Assembly (NCBI GenBank): GCA_946894095.1
Contig: OX335642.1
Location: 755,021-819,020 of the forward strand
Direction of reading: 5' to 3'
DNA length: 64,000 bases
From: Incurvaria masculella
Taxonomy: Eukaryota > Arthropoda > Insecta > Lepidoptera > Incurvariidae
Both the position numbers and the translations under genes were made by a program. The notes below the pieces were generated by a model. It was not told the origin of the DNA, made no database searches, and saw nothing but the letters and a program-made list of their open reading frames with translations. This document shows, one piece after another, positions 1-10,561 of this stretch. How positions within the stretch are numbered: the stretch's first letter is position 1; the number at the start of each line of letters is the position of its first letter.

Positions 1-8
1 ATTCTACC

Positions 9-2684
9 TTGGTTGACAAATACCAAGATATCCGCTCACTCGCAACAACTTATTTGCAACAAATTATCAACATGAAACCGCTGACTTCAGCATCAGCTGA
101 TAGTCTCAATCATTTTCTCGACAAATTTTCATCTTCAATCTGCGCCTTTGATAGGTTAAATATGAAGGACAAAAAAGATTTTATTTTTCTATTTTTGGCT
201 TTGCAAAAAATTGATAAAGAAACTGCTCGACTTTTCGAAAATTCCGTGAGATCAGAAAAACTTCCGACTTACGAAAGTTTAATAAGGTTCATTAAAGAAC
301 AGGTAAAAATTAATGAACGGACAGATGGCAGTTCATTTCCTTCGTCAAGTTATAATAAAAATAACTCTCATAAATATTCTGCTCCACCCGTTCCCAAAAT
401 CGTTAAACCAAAACCTACAAAATCTTTTGTCACTTCAAATAAAACCAATGTTTGCTCGTTGTGTTCGGAATCTGGACACGAACAGTTTTATCGCTGTCCG
501 GAATTTTTAAAATTAAGCCCAAAGGAACGCTATCATGTGGTTAAAACAAATAACAGCTGTTGTAATTGTTTGAGTTTTAATCATAAAACTGCTGCTTGTA
601 AATCAACAAACCATTGCGGTGTTTGTCAAGCTAAATCGCATCATACACTTTTGCATTTTAATCAAAATGCTTCCGCTGCCGCATTCGAATCCCGAACTCA
701 CCACAACAGTGAAGATATGACACCCGCCACTGCGCCATTGACGGCCGCTTCCGTTCTCGCTCCGAGTGCATCGAGTGACGATGCCGCGCCACAGATGTCG
801 CTATGCTCGCATTCAAATACATCGCTGCATCGACCCGCTGAGACCGTGTTACTCGCGACAGCCCGGGTCGTAGTGAAAAATGTAGATGGCGTTGAATACA
901 CTGTTCGTGCATTAATTGATAATGGGTCTATGAAAGATTTTGTTACAAAAAGGTTATGTGATCGTTTATCATTGAATGTTAGTGCGCTGAACGATCAAAT
1001 AACCGTGAATGGTTTCGGTGGTTCCTCAAAAACTGTAAAGGGTTTTACAAACATTTTAATTCACTCCCGCTTCGATCGTAATATTTCTTTTCAGTTGCAT
1101 CCGCTGGTTGTGGATAATATTACGGACCGCTTACCTACGTCACCTGTCGATAGGTCGATGTTAGACTATCTCGCTCGCACCCCGCTCGCTGATGATACAT
1201 TTTCCGAACCTGGAGAGGTGGAAATGTTAATTGGCGCTAAATGGTTTCCTCGCCTTTTGCTGCCTGGTCAGGTCCGAGGACCACCAGGTACACCTGACGC
1301 TATACAAACTTCGTTAGGTTTTATTTTAATGGGTAATGCTCCCGTTATACATCGCTCGCCCCGCACCGCACGCTCACCCCGCACCGCCCGCTCGCCTTCT
1401 CATGCACTGTGCGCCTTCACCGGCCAGCCGCTGGAAGAGCTAGTGAGAAGTTTTTGGGAAACTGAGGAAGTTTCAACTCCGCGCTCTGAACTGCTCAGTC
1501 AGGAGGAGCAGGCTTGTGAAAATATTTACAAGTCTTCTACGACACGTGATTCCTCGGGTTCTTATACCGTCGCACTGCCATTTAAAACCGATCCTTCAGT
1601 TTTAGGTGACTCAATTGAGAGTTCTGAAAAAAGATTCTTCGCTTTGGAGAAGCGTTTTCAAAAATCTCCTGATTTTCGCACAGCTTACAATAAAATTATG
1701 GAGGAGTATTGTGAAAAGGACTATGTTTCCCCACAATCTCCGAATAATGACGCATCTCAGCCACCTGGCTACGTAATCCCGCACCATGGTGTTGTCCGCG
1801 AGGATAAACTTACTACGAAAACTCGCATTGTATTGGACGCAAGTGCGTGCACAGATACAGGTGTATCACTTAACGATATTTTACATTCGGGGCCAAATTT
1901 ACAAACAGATTTATTTTTAATTCTTTTGAATTTTCGAATGTTCCGCTTTGCACTGTGCGCTGATGTTGAACAAATGTACTTACGAATAAAGGTACATCCT
2001 GAATTCCATAAATACCAACGCGTTTTATATCGTTTTGATCTTTCGGACCCGGTCCAGATTTTTGAATTCAAACGGGTTTGTTTTGGATTGACATCAAGTC
2101 CGTATCTGGCACTGCGGACTTTGCACCAACTTGCTGAAAATGAGAAAACAAATTTTCCGCTCGCTTCTGATGTTATCGACCGTGGATTTTATTACATGGA
2201 CGATATTTGTGTTTCGATTAATGATGAAGATTCAGCGAAGGAAACTGCATCGCAATTAATTGAAATGTTTGCTGCAGGGGGTTTTAAACTCCATAAGTGG
2301 TCCAGCAATTCCACCGAGGTACTATCTGTCCTTCCGAAAGATTTTTTGCACCCACAAGTTGTCAATTTTGATACTACTACGACGCAAAAGGTTTTAGGTG
2401 TGAATTGGGATCCTCATAAAGATTGTTTTTATTTCGTGACGTGTCCGCCCGCTGCGGTTCCATGCACCAAACGCAATATGCTTTCTGTGATTGCACGTCT
2501 TTGGGACGTTATGGGTTTCGCCGCCCCTTTGATATTATATGCAAAGTTGTTAATCAAAGAGCTTTGGTTGCAAAAAATTGATTGGGATGATGAGCCACCG
2601 CAACATATTATTTCACAATGGAATCAATTCCAAAGTGAATTGCCACTTTTATCAAAGTTGACTATACCCTTTTATGGCTACTGA
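9..2684 (+). CDS. BEL/Pao retrotransposon Gag-protease-reverse transcriptase, element cut by window start
   Basis: This 891-residue frame is the Gag-Pol part of a BEL/Pao LTR retrotransposon, which copies itself through an RNA intermediate. Visible in order: a Gag region; Cys/His clusters near residues 147-217 (CSLC...H...C, CCNC...H...C, CGVC...HH) that suit RNA binding; an aspartic-protease segment near 299-312 reading ALIDNG; and a reverse transcriptase with ADVEQMYLRI and the YMDD catalytic box at residues 729-732. The frame is open from the window edge, so the Met at 9 need not be the true start, and the 5' LTR lies outside. The protease triad is DNG rather than the usual DSG/DTG, which may impair processing. 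The frame stops just after the RT thumb, where RNase H should begin. A frameshift and a deletion join it to the integrase frame, so the copy is probably non-autonomous. Confidence 0.93.
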   Translation: MVDKYQDIRSLATTYLQQIINMKPLTSASADSLNHFLDKFSSSICAFDRLNMKDKKDFIFLFLALQKIDKETARLFENSVRSEKLPTYESLIRFIKEQVKINERTDGSSFPSSSYNKNNSHKYSAPPVPKIVKPKPTKSFVTSNKTNVCSLCSESGHEQFYRCPEFLKLSPKERYHVVKTNNSCCNCLSFNHKTAACKSTNHCGVCQAKSHHTLLHFNQNASAAAFESRTHHNSEDMTPATAPLTAASVLAPSASSDDAAPQMSLCSHSNTSLHRPAETVLLATARVVVKNVDGVEYTVRALIDNGSMKDFVTKRLCDRLSLNVSALNDQITVNGFGGSSKTVKGFTNILIHSRFDRNISFQLHPLVVDNITDRLPTSPVDRSMLDYLARTPLADDTFSEPGEVEMLIGAKWFPRLLLPGQVRGPPGTPDAIQTSLGFILMGNAPVIHRSPRTARSPRTARSPSHALCAFTGQPLEELVRSFWETEEVSTPRSELLSQEEQACENIYKSSTTRDSSGSYTVALPFKTDPSVLGDSIESSEKRFFALEKRFQKSPDFRTAYNKIMEEYCEKDYVSPQSPNNDASQPPGYVIPHHGVVREDKLTTKTRIVLDASACTDTGVSLNDILHSGPNLQTDLFLILLNFRMFRFALCADVEQMYLRIKVHPEFHKYQRVLYRFDLSDPVQIFEFKRVCFGLTSSPYLALRTLHQLAENEKTNFPLASDVIDRGFYYMDDICVSINDEDSAKETASQLIEMFAAGGFKLHKWSSNSTEVLSVLPKDFLHPQVVNFDTTTTQKVLGVNWDPHKDCFYFVTCPPAAVPCTKRNMLSVIARLWDVMGFAAPLILYAKLLIKELWLQKIDWDDEPPQHIISQWNQFQSELPLLSKLTIPFYGY

Positions 2685-4224
2685 TAAGGATTTACCTGAG
2701 GCCAAGTGTGTGACCTTGTCTAATATTCTGCCGCCTGCAAATGAAAAATCGCCATTGCTCGCCTTGTCAGAACGAGTGTCGCGTTGGTCGAAGCTCCTTC
2801 GCGTCATTGTATATGTTTTGCGATTTTCGAAACGATTGACGTCACGCGGTGATATAACGGCAGCTGATCTGGACAAGGCTGAACTGACGATTTTGAAAGC
2901 AGTTCAAAAGGCACACTTCTCTGACACTATTAAGACTATGCAGTCAGGTAAACAATGCCCTCGCTCCCTCCTTAAATTGAGACCTATTCTTGTGGATGGC
3001 GTCATTCGAGTTGGGGGCCGATTGGAAAATAGTGATTTGACTTTCGATCACAAACATCCCATCCTGATGCCTAGTAAGGATAAGGTAACGGATCTAATAA
3101 TTGATCACATACACCGCACCGCTTGTCATGCTGGACCGCAACTTGTACTTTCCTTACTACGACAAATGTATTGGATACTCTCTGCCCGCCGCACTGTACG
3201 TGCCAAGATTTTTTCTTGTATTCCATGCTTTAAGGCACGGCCTAAGCCTGCTCAACCCCCGATTATGTCTAATTTACCCTCATGTCGGTTACAAAAATCA
3301 AAACCTTTTGCTCACACTGGAGTTGATTACGGTGGACCGCTTTTTATTACCTTGACAAGAAAACGGGGAGTAAAGAGCCAAAAGGCTTATTTGTGCGCCT
3401 TTATCTGTCTGACTACTCGGGCAGTACATGTTGAAATTGCTCCGGATCTAACTACTGATTCCTTTTTAAATGCTTTCAAACGATTTATTTCTCGAAGAGG
3501 TCCAGTAGAAAAGCTCTATTCAGATCACGGTACAAATTTTGTTGGCGCTAAAGCTTATTTGACCGAAATTCAACAATTCTTAAATTCTGATGCCTTCAGC
3601 ACAGATTTTAAATTGGAATTGGCTAATAATCGCATAACATGGGAAATGATCCCTCCTAACGCCCCACATTTTGGTGGTGGTTGGGAAGCTACAATTAAAT
3701 CTTTTAAAACGCATCTTTTTCGGGTTATCGGGTTACAGATCCTAACCTATGAAGAATTGTTAACAGTGTTGTGTCAAATTGAGGCAATACTGAATTCAAG
3801 ACCGCTCGGAATCCTTAGTGAGGATCCTGCAGAACCTTTGCCACTTACACCTTCGCATTTTTTGAATACGACTCCTCTGACTTATCTGCCTTCTGCTAAT
3901 GTTCCGGAAATGAGTCAAAATTTACTTTCGCGCTATATGCTGCTGGATAGACTTGTACACTCGTACTGGCGAAGGTGGAGTGACGAATACTTGCATACCC
4001 TTCAGCTTCGGGAAAAATGGAACACTGATGCTCGCCCAGTGAGGGAAGGAATGGTAGTTTTAATTATGAAAAACAATACTCAACCCTTACATTGGCCTAT
4101 CGGTGTTATACAACAAACTTTTATGGGTAATGACGGACAAATTAGAATTGCGTTGATAAAAACTAAAACTGGTACATTCAAACGTCCGGTAGTTCGTCTC
4201 TGTCCTCTCCCTAATTGGGATTAG
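2674..4224 (+). CDS. BEL/Pao integrase region (RNase H deleted upstream)
   Basis: This 516-residue frame overlaps the end of the RT frame by 11 bases in a different phase. It carries the BEL/Pao integrase: a zinc-binding HHCC module (HIHRTACHAG ... CIPC), then the catalytic core with D218 (GVDYGGP), D284 (YSDHGTNFVG) and E338 (GGGWEATIKS), a D,D53E arrangement. A C-terminal domain of the type attached to BEL integrases follows (SYWRRWSDEYL ... LHWPIGVI). The first residues (DLPEAKCVTL) normally lie well after RNase H, so roughly the RNase H and linker region is missing between the two frames. The core has no internal stops, which suggests a fairly recent copy. The Met at 2674 is only the first in frame; expression would have come from a fused Pol reading. 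Confidence 0.93.
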   Translation: MATDKDLPEAKCVTLSNILPPANEKSPLLALSERVSRWSKLLRVIVYVLRFSKRLTSRGDITAADLDKAELTILKAVQKAHFSDTIKTMQSGKQCPRSLLKLRPILVDGVIRVGGRLENSDLTFDHKHPILMPSKDKVTDLIIDHIHRTACHAGPQLVLSLLRQMYWILSARRTVRAKIFSCIPCFKARPKPAQPPIMSNLPSCRLQKSKPFAHTGVDYGGPLFITLTRKRGVKSQKAYLCAFICLTTRAVHVEIAPDLTTDSFLNAFKRFISRRGPVEKLYSDHGTNFVGAKAYLTEIQQFLNSDAFSTDFKLELANNRITWEMIPPNAPHFGGGWEATIKSFKTHLFRVIGLQILTYEELLTVLCQIEAILNSRPLGILSEDPAEPLPLTPSHFLNTTPLTYLPSANVPEMSQNLLSRYMLLDRLVHSYWRRWSDEYLHTLQLREKWNTDARPVREGMVVLIMKNNTQPLHWPIGVIQQTFMGNDGQIRIALIKTKTGTFKRPVVRLCPLPNWD

Positions 4225-4354
4225 TACTCGTTTAGAGATATTATCCTTTTTAGTAATTCGTTTTCCCAATAGCTATAACCATGTTAATTATAATTCCACT
4301 TATATTCTCTATATTATTGCTCTACTTTCTACTGTTGAAATATTGGAACCTTTC

Positions 4355-4368
4355 AAGGCGGGGGAAGA
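4355..4368 (+). other. Polypurine tract of the BEL element
   Basis: A purine run, AAGGCGGGGGAAGA apart from one C, sits directly before the TGTT that opens the 3' LTR. This is the place and composition of the plus-strand primer of LTR retrotransposons. Confidence 0.7.
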
Positions 4369-4890
4369 TGTTTGGGCCACTTCAAAATCTTTCTCACATT
4401 TTAAAAGAAGGCATTCCAATTGACCGGAAACGCTTCAGCATGCATGGACTTAATTTTTTACCTACCGCATGCATGTGACAGTTACCAAAAACGTTAAGCA
4501 GCGCGCGAATACAGCTCGCTGCCAGTGCTTCCTGTTCCGTTTGAATCGCGAGACGCGCCACATGTCCTCGAGTGAACGTATTCTTTGAACATTATAATTT
4601 TGGACGTTTTTACCTCCTAGGAGTGTTTTGTGACCTCTCAACAACGAACGATCTAGTGAACCTGTGATAAGACATTTGGATCGCAGTGCGCGAACCACCA
4701 CGCTGGTGTGTTCGCCCACATTCACCAGAAACCCAAGGCCTTGGTGTGCTGAGGACGGATGCCATCAACCTGTGAGTGTTTTCCAAGGATGTCTTTTGGT
4801 TTGTCGTATTTTTGAGTGTGTCGAAGACTAGAAGTGGTTCTGTTTCAACCCGCCTTCCTATCTATTTGCAATAAAATAATTTACTCAACA
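4369..4890 (+). repeat. 3' LTR of the BEL/Pao element
   Basis: The inferred LTR runs from TGTTTGGGCC, right after the polypurine tract, to TTACTCAACA, giving TG...CA ends and about 522 bp. An AATAAA at 4870-4875 lies close to the 3' end. Homology to a LINE fragment starts about 30 bases further on. The 5' LTR is outside the window, so the pair cannot be compared and the 5-bp target duplication (candidate ACCGC) cannot be confirmed. The 130 bases between the integrase stop and the polypurine tract are non-coding. Confidence 0.72.
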
Positions 4891-4911
4891 ACCGCATTTC
4901 TTAGAGTCCTC

Positions 4912-5110
4912 TGTGGCTCATACAGCGTGCCTTCTATGAGAACGACTGTCTCCATTTTTCGAAAACTACTAACCCAACTTAAACGTACATGTCACACTCA
5001 AAAAGAGTCGCAGACGTATTGGAGGGTTTGTGTGGGTGGGAAGTTCCCTAGTCAGTTCCTACTAGAAACTGATTAGGCGAACACATTTCGGGAGCACATT
5101 TGCGAGCGGC
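4912..5110 (+). repeat. LINE 3'-end fragment (family X)
   Basis: About 120 bases here (CCTTCTATG ... GTCGCAGACGTATTGGAGGG) align by eye at roughly 70% with 44110-44240. There they follow a segment shared with the LINE remnant at 25750-25985. This is therefore probably downstream UTR of the same LINE family. It has no intact reading frame. 5111-5321 shows nothing I recognise. Confidence 0.5.
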
Positions 5111-5321
5111 GGCAATGTTTGGACTGTGTGGCACTCGACGCGGTGCCGGCTTCTATACATGTATGCACAATTTGGCCATACGACTGAGTAACGGCTATTA
5201 GACATTTCTCCCACCTTTTCTCTTCTGTGGCAAAAACCAATCCTTACTAAGCCATCAAGTTAAGAAGTAACCACGAATAGAACACTAAAACCAAGGTAAA
5301 CCTGTGCTCAAGTGTTGAAAG

Positions 5322-5632
5322 AAAAACCGGCTAAGTGCGAGTCGGACTCACACACGATGGGTTCCGTACCATCTTAAAAGGTTTAATACAAAAAATCAAT
5401 TTTTTTGTGTAATAAACCTTTTAAGATGTGTGTATTTAATTATTTTTTAATTCTACCTATTTGTTGCTATAGCGGCAAAACAAATACACACTCTGTGAAA
5501 AATTCAACTCTCTATCTGTTATGGTTACTGAGATACAGCCTTGTGACAGACGGACGGACGGACGGACGGACGGACAGCGGAGGCTTAGTAATAGGGTTCC
5601 GTTGGCAGCCTTTGGGTACGGAACCCTAAAAA
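5322..5632 (+). repeat. (CCGT)n-bearing interspersed repeat, copy 1
   Basis: The copy starts with AAACCGGCTAAGTGCGAGTC and GTTCCGTACC. It runs through a CGCTATAACA-like block and a (GACG)n tract at about 5548-5575, and ends GGGTACGGAACCCTAAAA. The same order, in either strand, recurs at 23494, 47451 and 54955, with partial copies at 7092 and 11201. I know this layout as a very common lepidopteran repeat but cannot assign a class. An inverted duplication sits inside this copy at 5370-5428. Confidence 0.8.
5370..5428. repeat. Near-perfect hairpin inside CCGT repeat
   Basis: 16-bp perfect arms, CATCTTAAAAGGTTTA (5370-5385) and its complement (5413-5428), extend inward through A6/T6 to a stem of about 26 bp with a short loop. 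The left half matches the normal repeat (compare the complement of 55590-55625). The right half replaces normal sequence. Confidence 0.85.
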
Positions 5633-6561
5633 TGATTATAAACTGATACTGTCAATTATAGTAACTTCTGGTATAATCGTGAAATATTGATAATAATCTG
5701 ATCTGCCTACCCTGATATTTGGGTATGATCGTAACCAAATCAGTTTGATCCTAAAACTATAAGGACATGACTCGACTTTATACTAGACGTACTATACTTA
5801 ATATCCTCTCCAAAACGGTTGGGATACAAAACATTGGAACACATTGATTACAGCACAGGGTGGCTCAGACGACACACGTACAGGGTGGCGCGAATTAAAC
5901 TCGGAAGCACGTACAGGGTGTCCCGCGATTAAACGTGAACGGACGTAACGTAGATATTATTACACACTTTTCACTACATGCTGGTATTATTCTGAATATA
6001 TTGCCTTGGGTGGAAAGCTTTCGAAAGGAATGACATTTGCATTAAAGAACAAAATCGCTTTGTTCGGTAATAGCTGAAATAGATCCGGACTCCATTCAAA
6101 GGGAATGAATGTAATTTCAGGGCGTTTTCTACCTGTCCTTTGTCTATCATGAGCGGGAGGGATTAAGATAAAAAAAATATTATGCAGAATAAAAACACAT
6201 ATTTTTACGTGAATGTGAAAATTGAATTAGAAAAAAAAATACGACTAGTACTATGTTTTGCATTAAAAACTTGCTGTTTTAAATTCAAAATATAGATTGT
6301 TGCAGATAACACTACAAACAGAAATTATAAACTAGAAAATCAAACGTCAAAAAGTAAATAATTGAAATTAATGAAGTAAAACTTTGTTATATTATTGTAA
6401 AAAACGAATGTCTTGGGTAATTGTGAGACTGAAATGCAAAAAAATTACCTTGTGACTTCATTGACTTGAATTACCATTAAGTAAGTCTCTTTCTTAAAAA
6501 AAATAATATAATTTTCTTTGTTGGTTCCGGCACTTCTTACAATTATCGAAACAAGTACCAC
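5633..6561. other. Unassigned AT-rich stretch with three ACAGGGTG units
   Basis: No gene seen. The octamer ACAGGGTG occurs three times between about 5856 and 5920; the last two are in the context CACGTACAGGGTG. The second and third are followed by related GCGATTAAAC/GCGAATTAAAC strings, so this may be a remnant of a short tandem array or of transposon ends. The rest is AT-rich with poly-A tracts. Confidence 0.4.
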
Positions 6562-7085
6562 TGCATTTATTTCCGTGCATGTCGTAAGAGGCGAATAAGA
6601 GTTGCACAGTTTGTGGTTTTTTTTATGGACCTGGATGGCTAATACCACAAAACTGCCGTTATGATGTTAGTCCAATATTTAGCCACGTTCCCGAAGGAAT
6701 TAGGTGACATGCCAGGACCTTTCCTTTATAAGCACGGCTACGCTGAACTGGATGGAAAAAATGGGCAATTTTTTATTGCCGCTTCAACCATAGTTTCATC
6801 CAATGCGGTGGTACCGACCCAGGCGGGCTTGATTCTATCACCTAGTAGGGGACGTGGACCTACAGTTTTAGGTTCCGAACCATGGAACAGCTCACGTTCG
6901 TAAGAAAACGCAATTATCCAGCACAGAAAGAGAAATAAAGTGGTGAGTTACCGAGGATTTCAATCAAGACCTTTCGCATGAAAGGCAAGTCTTCTAGCCC
7001 CTAGACTGCGAGGCTGTACTGCTGGTTTGGATTCCACGTAAAACTGTAAGTCCCCTTTCTCGCTTACTAGGTTAATACCGCCCGG
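6562..7085. repeat. SINE (third head type, +) split by a tRNA-headed SINE (-)
   Basis: 6562-6619 (TTCCGTGCATGTCGTAAGAG...) and 7029-7085 (GGATTCCACGTAAAACTG...) are two parts of one plus-strand SINE, interrupted by a minus-strand SINE at 6620-7022. The hexamer TGGTTT at 6614-6619 is repeated at 7023-7028 and reads as the target-site duplication. Removing the insert and one hexamer restores the body seen intact at 38875-39060. The inner SINE is old, with many substitutions. It begins at its reversed A-tail (TTTTTTTTATGG) and ends in a degraded tRNA-like head. Confidence 0.72.
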
Positions 7086-7091
7086 ACTTGG

Positions 7092-7190
7092 TGTCCCAGA
7101 CGGACGGACGAACGAAAGGACGGACGGACGGACAGCGGAGGCTTAGTAATAGGGTTCCGTTGGCACTTTTTGGGTCCGGAACCCTAAAAA
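7092..7190 (+). repeat. CCGT repeat, partial copy 2
   Basis: Only the 3' third is present: (GACG)n-like units, AGCGGAGGCTTAGTAATAGG, GTTCCGTTGG and GGAACCCTAAAAA. It abuts the preceding SINE body directly. Confidence 0.75.
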
Positions 7191-8989
7191 TACGGTCGAA
7201 TTGAGAACCTCCTCCTTTTTTATGTTGGTTAACAAATAAAATATAATGATGTAGTGTTTAATAACAGAAATCCATAAGTCACCTAATTTCAATTTATAAT
7301 CTAGGCATATTACAAGCAAGGTGACCAAAACTGCCCAAAAGAAAAGCCATTACTTATTGCTGCATTTAACCTGTTCGATTCTTAACTGAATGTGGTTGTC
7401 AGGGTCTACTTCCCGACGACACACATTCTCCGACAGCTTCGGTCGAAGGCCGAGCGCATTCTTGAGAGCGCTGGGTTCAGAAGTTGGATGCAAGTCCGCG
7501 CGTCGTCTGCAGACTTTAGTGCAGTCGGGGAGGCGGCGGTTAAAGTTTTTACGATATTTAAAAACTATGTTTAGTTTACATGCAGACAGTATGGAAAGGA
7601 CCTTTGCCTACGCCCTGACAAAAACACTTGTTATCTGGGTCCGTCTGTGGTGTGACAGATCGAAATGTATTTTTTGTTGCCACTTTAGGAGAGACATTTT
7701 CAAAGCCTTCACGAGGAGAAGTCGTGTGTTAGTATGCTTGTCGACCTAAGTGCCACGTTTTTGTCACGCATTTTGCGATCGGCAATGCCAACCGTATAGG
7801 CTTGTGTGAGGGTGGGTGTGTGTGTGTGTGTGAGGGAGAGGGTGTGTGTGTGTGTGTGTGCAAAAGTGGAAACTTTCACCAACTGGTTAGGGTTTCCATT
7901 TGATGCATCGGTGCGTTCATCACAAGGATGAGTATCGCCCGCGAACAAACTATATTTATCTTAAGTAACCGAATGTATTGATTAATTTTATCTTTAACTT
8001 AGGCTGTTGTAGAAAAACATAGTGTTTATATTGCCTTCTAAAAAACTGGTCTATGGCATACTTTCTACAATGCTCTTCGATAGTGTGTTTTTGCTTCACG
8101 GTTGACTCTACAACAAAATTAGGTCCGTTACAATTTGATGAAATTAATGACGTAATGAAAAAGTGCAAGAGCCCTCGTGACTCCGGAAGTTTCTTGCTAA
8201 GTCCGGCGTTCTCGAACTTAGCAGCGCGCGGTAAAGTCCAGCGGTTTATTCGTTGTTGTCTTTTTGAATGTGGCAACACTGACTCCGGGGAACACGGGGT
8301 AAGCTCGCTCTTAGAATGCAAGTGTTCGGTCACGGTAAGACACTGCGGACACTCTTACTACATATTGCATAGGTCAGTGGATATTCTCAGTGTGGAGTGT
8401 TTCTCGTGTAACCCATGAATACATGCGTAACATTAAGGGTAGGCAGAATGTATAGAGCGCCGTGTGGTGTGATCACACTGAGAAAAAATATGTCACCTAT
8501 ATTTTAGTTTTAAAAGTTGTCTCGATCCATCGTAGTTTTTTAAAAACAACTCATTCGGTTTCTATAGCTAACAAGATCTAGTAAAGGCATGTATAATTCA
8601 TTTATTTAGTGCCAAGTTAAATTTAGACATAAATAAAGGTTACTTCAGCTACAAAACACTGGTCTTATCTCATCTCGAAAATCATTTTATAGTTCTATTT
8701 GTTTTCTTGATATCAACTCTTAATTAGTGCACTGAACATAGATTTAGAAGCAGACATCCAAAAATATTCAAGGAAACAATAATTTCGGACTTTAGCCAAC
8801 ATCTGGCTTTAACCGTAACATATTCACTTCGTAGTAACGTAGTTTTCTATACCGCTCCGCTTTGCTCACCTCGCTCACCATAGCAGGACAGCTATGGTGT
8901 CTAGTGTCGAAGATTTTGCAGAAAAGTGTTGAATTACAAAAAAAAAGATCGCTTGTCGGATACGGTCGTGCTAGGGTCATTATCACCCC
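7191..8989. other. Unassigned stretch with GC-richer patches and a (GT)n tract
   Basis: No gene supported. 7385-7760 and 8150-8345 are clearly richer in GC than their surroundings and open in several frames. The plus-strand 119-codon frame at 7390 and the overlapping 121- and 125-codon frames near 8053-8333 show no domain, so I treat them as chance. 7806-7860 is a (GT)n-rich microsatellite. A small hairpin (ACCATAGC ... GCTATGGT) lies at about 8877-8898. Confidence 0.4.
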
Positions 8990-9468
8990 TTAAGGGCCTG
9001 GTACTAGCCAAATCGCAAAGTTAGACGAGGCACCCTAAGTTAACTAACTAAGTCTCACGATTATAAGTGTCATTCTTACAATTTATGATTCCTTGTCTAG
9101 AAATTGAATTATTTTCGTTAATGTATGTTTCCTTTTTCTATACAAAATACATTGCGGAAACGGTGTCCATTTCCGAACTTTTTTGACTAAATGTAGAAAT
9201 CTAAAAGCAAATGGAATTTTTTGTTTATGCATATATGCTGTTTTTGCTTATATCTAGAAATCGAATTACTTTTAGATTTCTAATGAGAAAAATCAACTTT
9301 TTTATTTTTATTATTATTTAAATAAATGTTGGAATAAAAAAATATTAACAATCCATTATCAGTCTGGAGTTCTATTTGGATTTGCTGAAGCGTTTCACTA
9401 CATATTATTACATTTGTTATAAAGTGCATTTGTATGGCGCGAGTAGTTGGCTAGTCCTAGCGCCTTAA
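8990..9468 (-). mobile_element. TTAA MITE family 1, copy 1
   Basis: This is a 479-bp non-autonomous DNA element with TTAA at both ends. Read on the minus strand it starts TTAAGGCGCTAGGACTAGCC and ends in the complement of TTAAGGGCCTGGTACTAGCC. The terminal inverted repeats are about 18 bp and imperfect (GG..C..G.ACTAGCCAA). TTAA duplication is the hallmark of piggyBac-type insertion. Five copies lie in the window (also 13659, 25142, 37846, 53847), nearly identical by eye. The short Met-initiated frame seen in some copies is not a credible gene. Confidence 0.88.
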
Positions 9469-10561
9469 ATCGGTGCCGAGTACTAGCAACCGGGCTGTAA
9501 CGGCCAGACACCACATTATAATGAAGAATAAGGGCGGGTTTATTTTTTCCAGAATATTAGCCATCTTTGTATAGGAACATGCACACATCCCGAATATAGA
9601 GTAGAGAAGTCTCTCAAATTCCCCGATGCATAAGGCGGCACGTTGCCAGAGCGACGTCAATACATTCCGCGGAATAGAATACCCGGATATGTCAAGTGTT
9701 GCCTGACGTTTCGACAATAAAAAAAGCGCGCGTTTTTCACACGATAAAGCACAGCTTCCGCTTCCTGGTGCCGCCGCGCTCCGGCCAGAGTCTGTCTCGC
9801 TCTCGCCGTATCGCACGTCCGGTGATGCCAGGTCGAAAGTACGAATGGCAGCGAAAGTGGTTTTACAATGCGAATTTTTTTCCACATGGTTTCAGTTTCA
9901 GTTTCTTTATTTCCTCCATTAGATGTATATTACACACTCGGATTCGTCTTTTTTTTTTCCTGTCGGTTCGATTACTTCTGGCGAAGAAGAGCCGACAAGA
10001 AACTTCGTCAGGTTGGTCATTGTATTATTATTTTTTCCAGTGATACTTACAAACTAGTTTACAGTGATTGATTGATTACTACTGCTCACAAAGAACATTA
10101 TTATAAGAACATTATATACATTGGTGAGGAGCAAACTCTTGACTACTATAATGACATCTTATTCTAAATTAATAAGAATTATGATCTAAATTATTCAGGT
10201 GTAAAAAGCCATCGTCATTTTTGATACAAGGTAATATCAAATTAAATATAAGTTAGTAAATAAACAAATTCATACTACAATGTAGTACCCATGTCAGAGA
10301 AAATAATCATTATAGAAAAAATTATTAAAAAAACACGATACAGAATTGTATCGATTGTCAATTTGTTAGGTTAAAAAAAAAAAAAAAAATTGGTAGTACC
10401 GTGTTAGGTACCCGGTCAAGTATGTAGTCATGAGCTTTAATTTAAACAAGTTTTCTATCTAATAAGGCTTCCTGGATAGTGTAGTAGCTTTTGTTTATTA
10501 ATACTGATTTCAATTTGCTCTTAAAACATTTATCTCCTAATTTCCTATTTTGCTGACATCA
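9469..10561. other. Unassigned; GC-rich patch then AT-rich DNA
   Basis: 9600-9870 is GC-rich (CCGCCGCGCTCCGGCCAGAG) with frames open on both strands but no recognisable domain. It could be a conserved non-coding element or a degraded repeat. 9880-10561 is AT-rich, with a poly-A/T run near 10372-10389, and nothing else was seen. Confidence 0.35.

Noticed and set aside
8053..8418. 121-codon plus frame overlapping a 125-codon minus frame
   Set aside because: Neither has a domain. Mutual overlap in a GC-richer patch is expected by chance.
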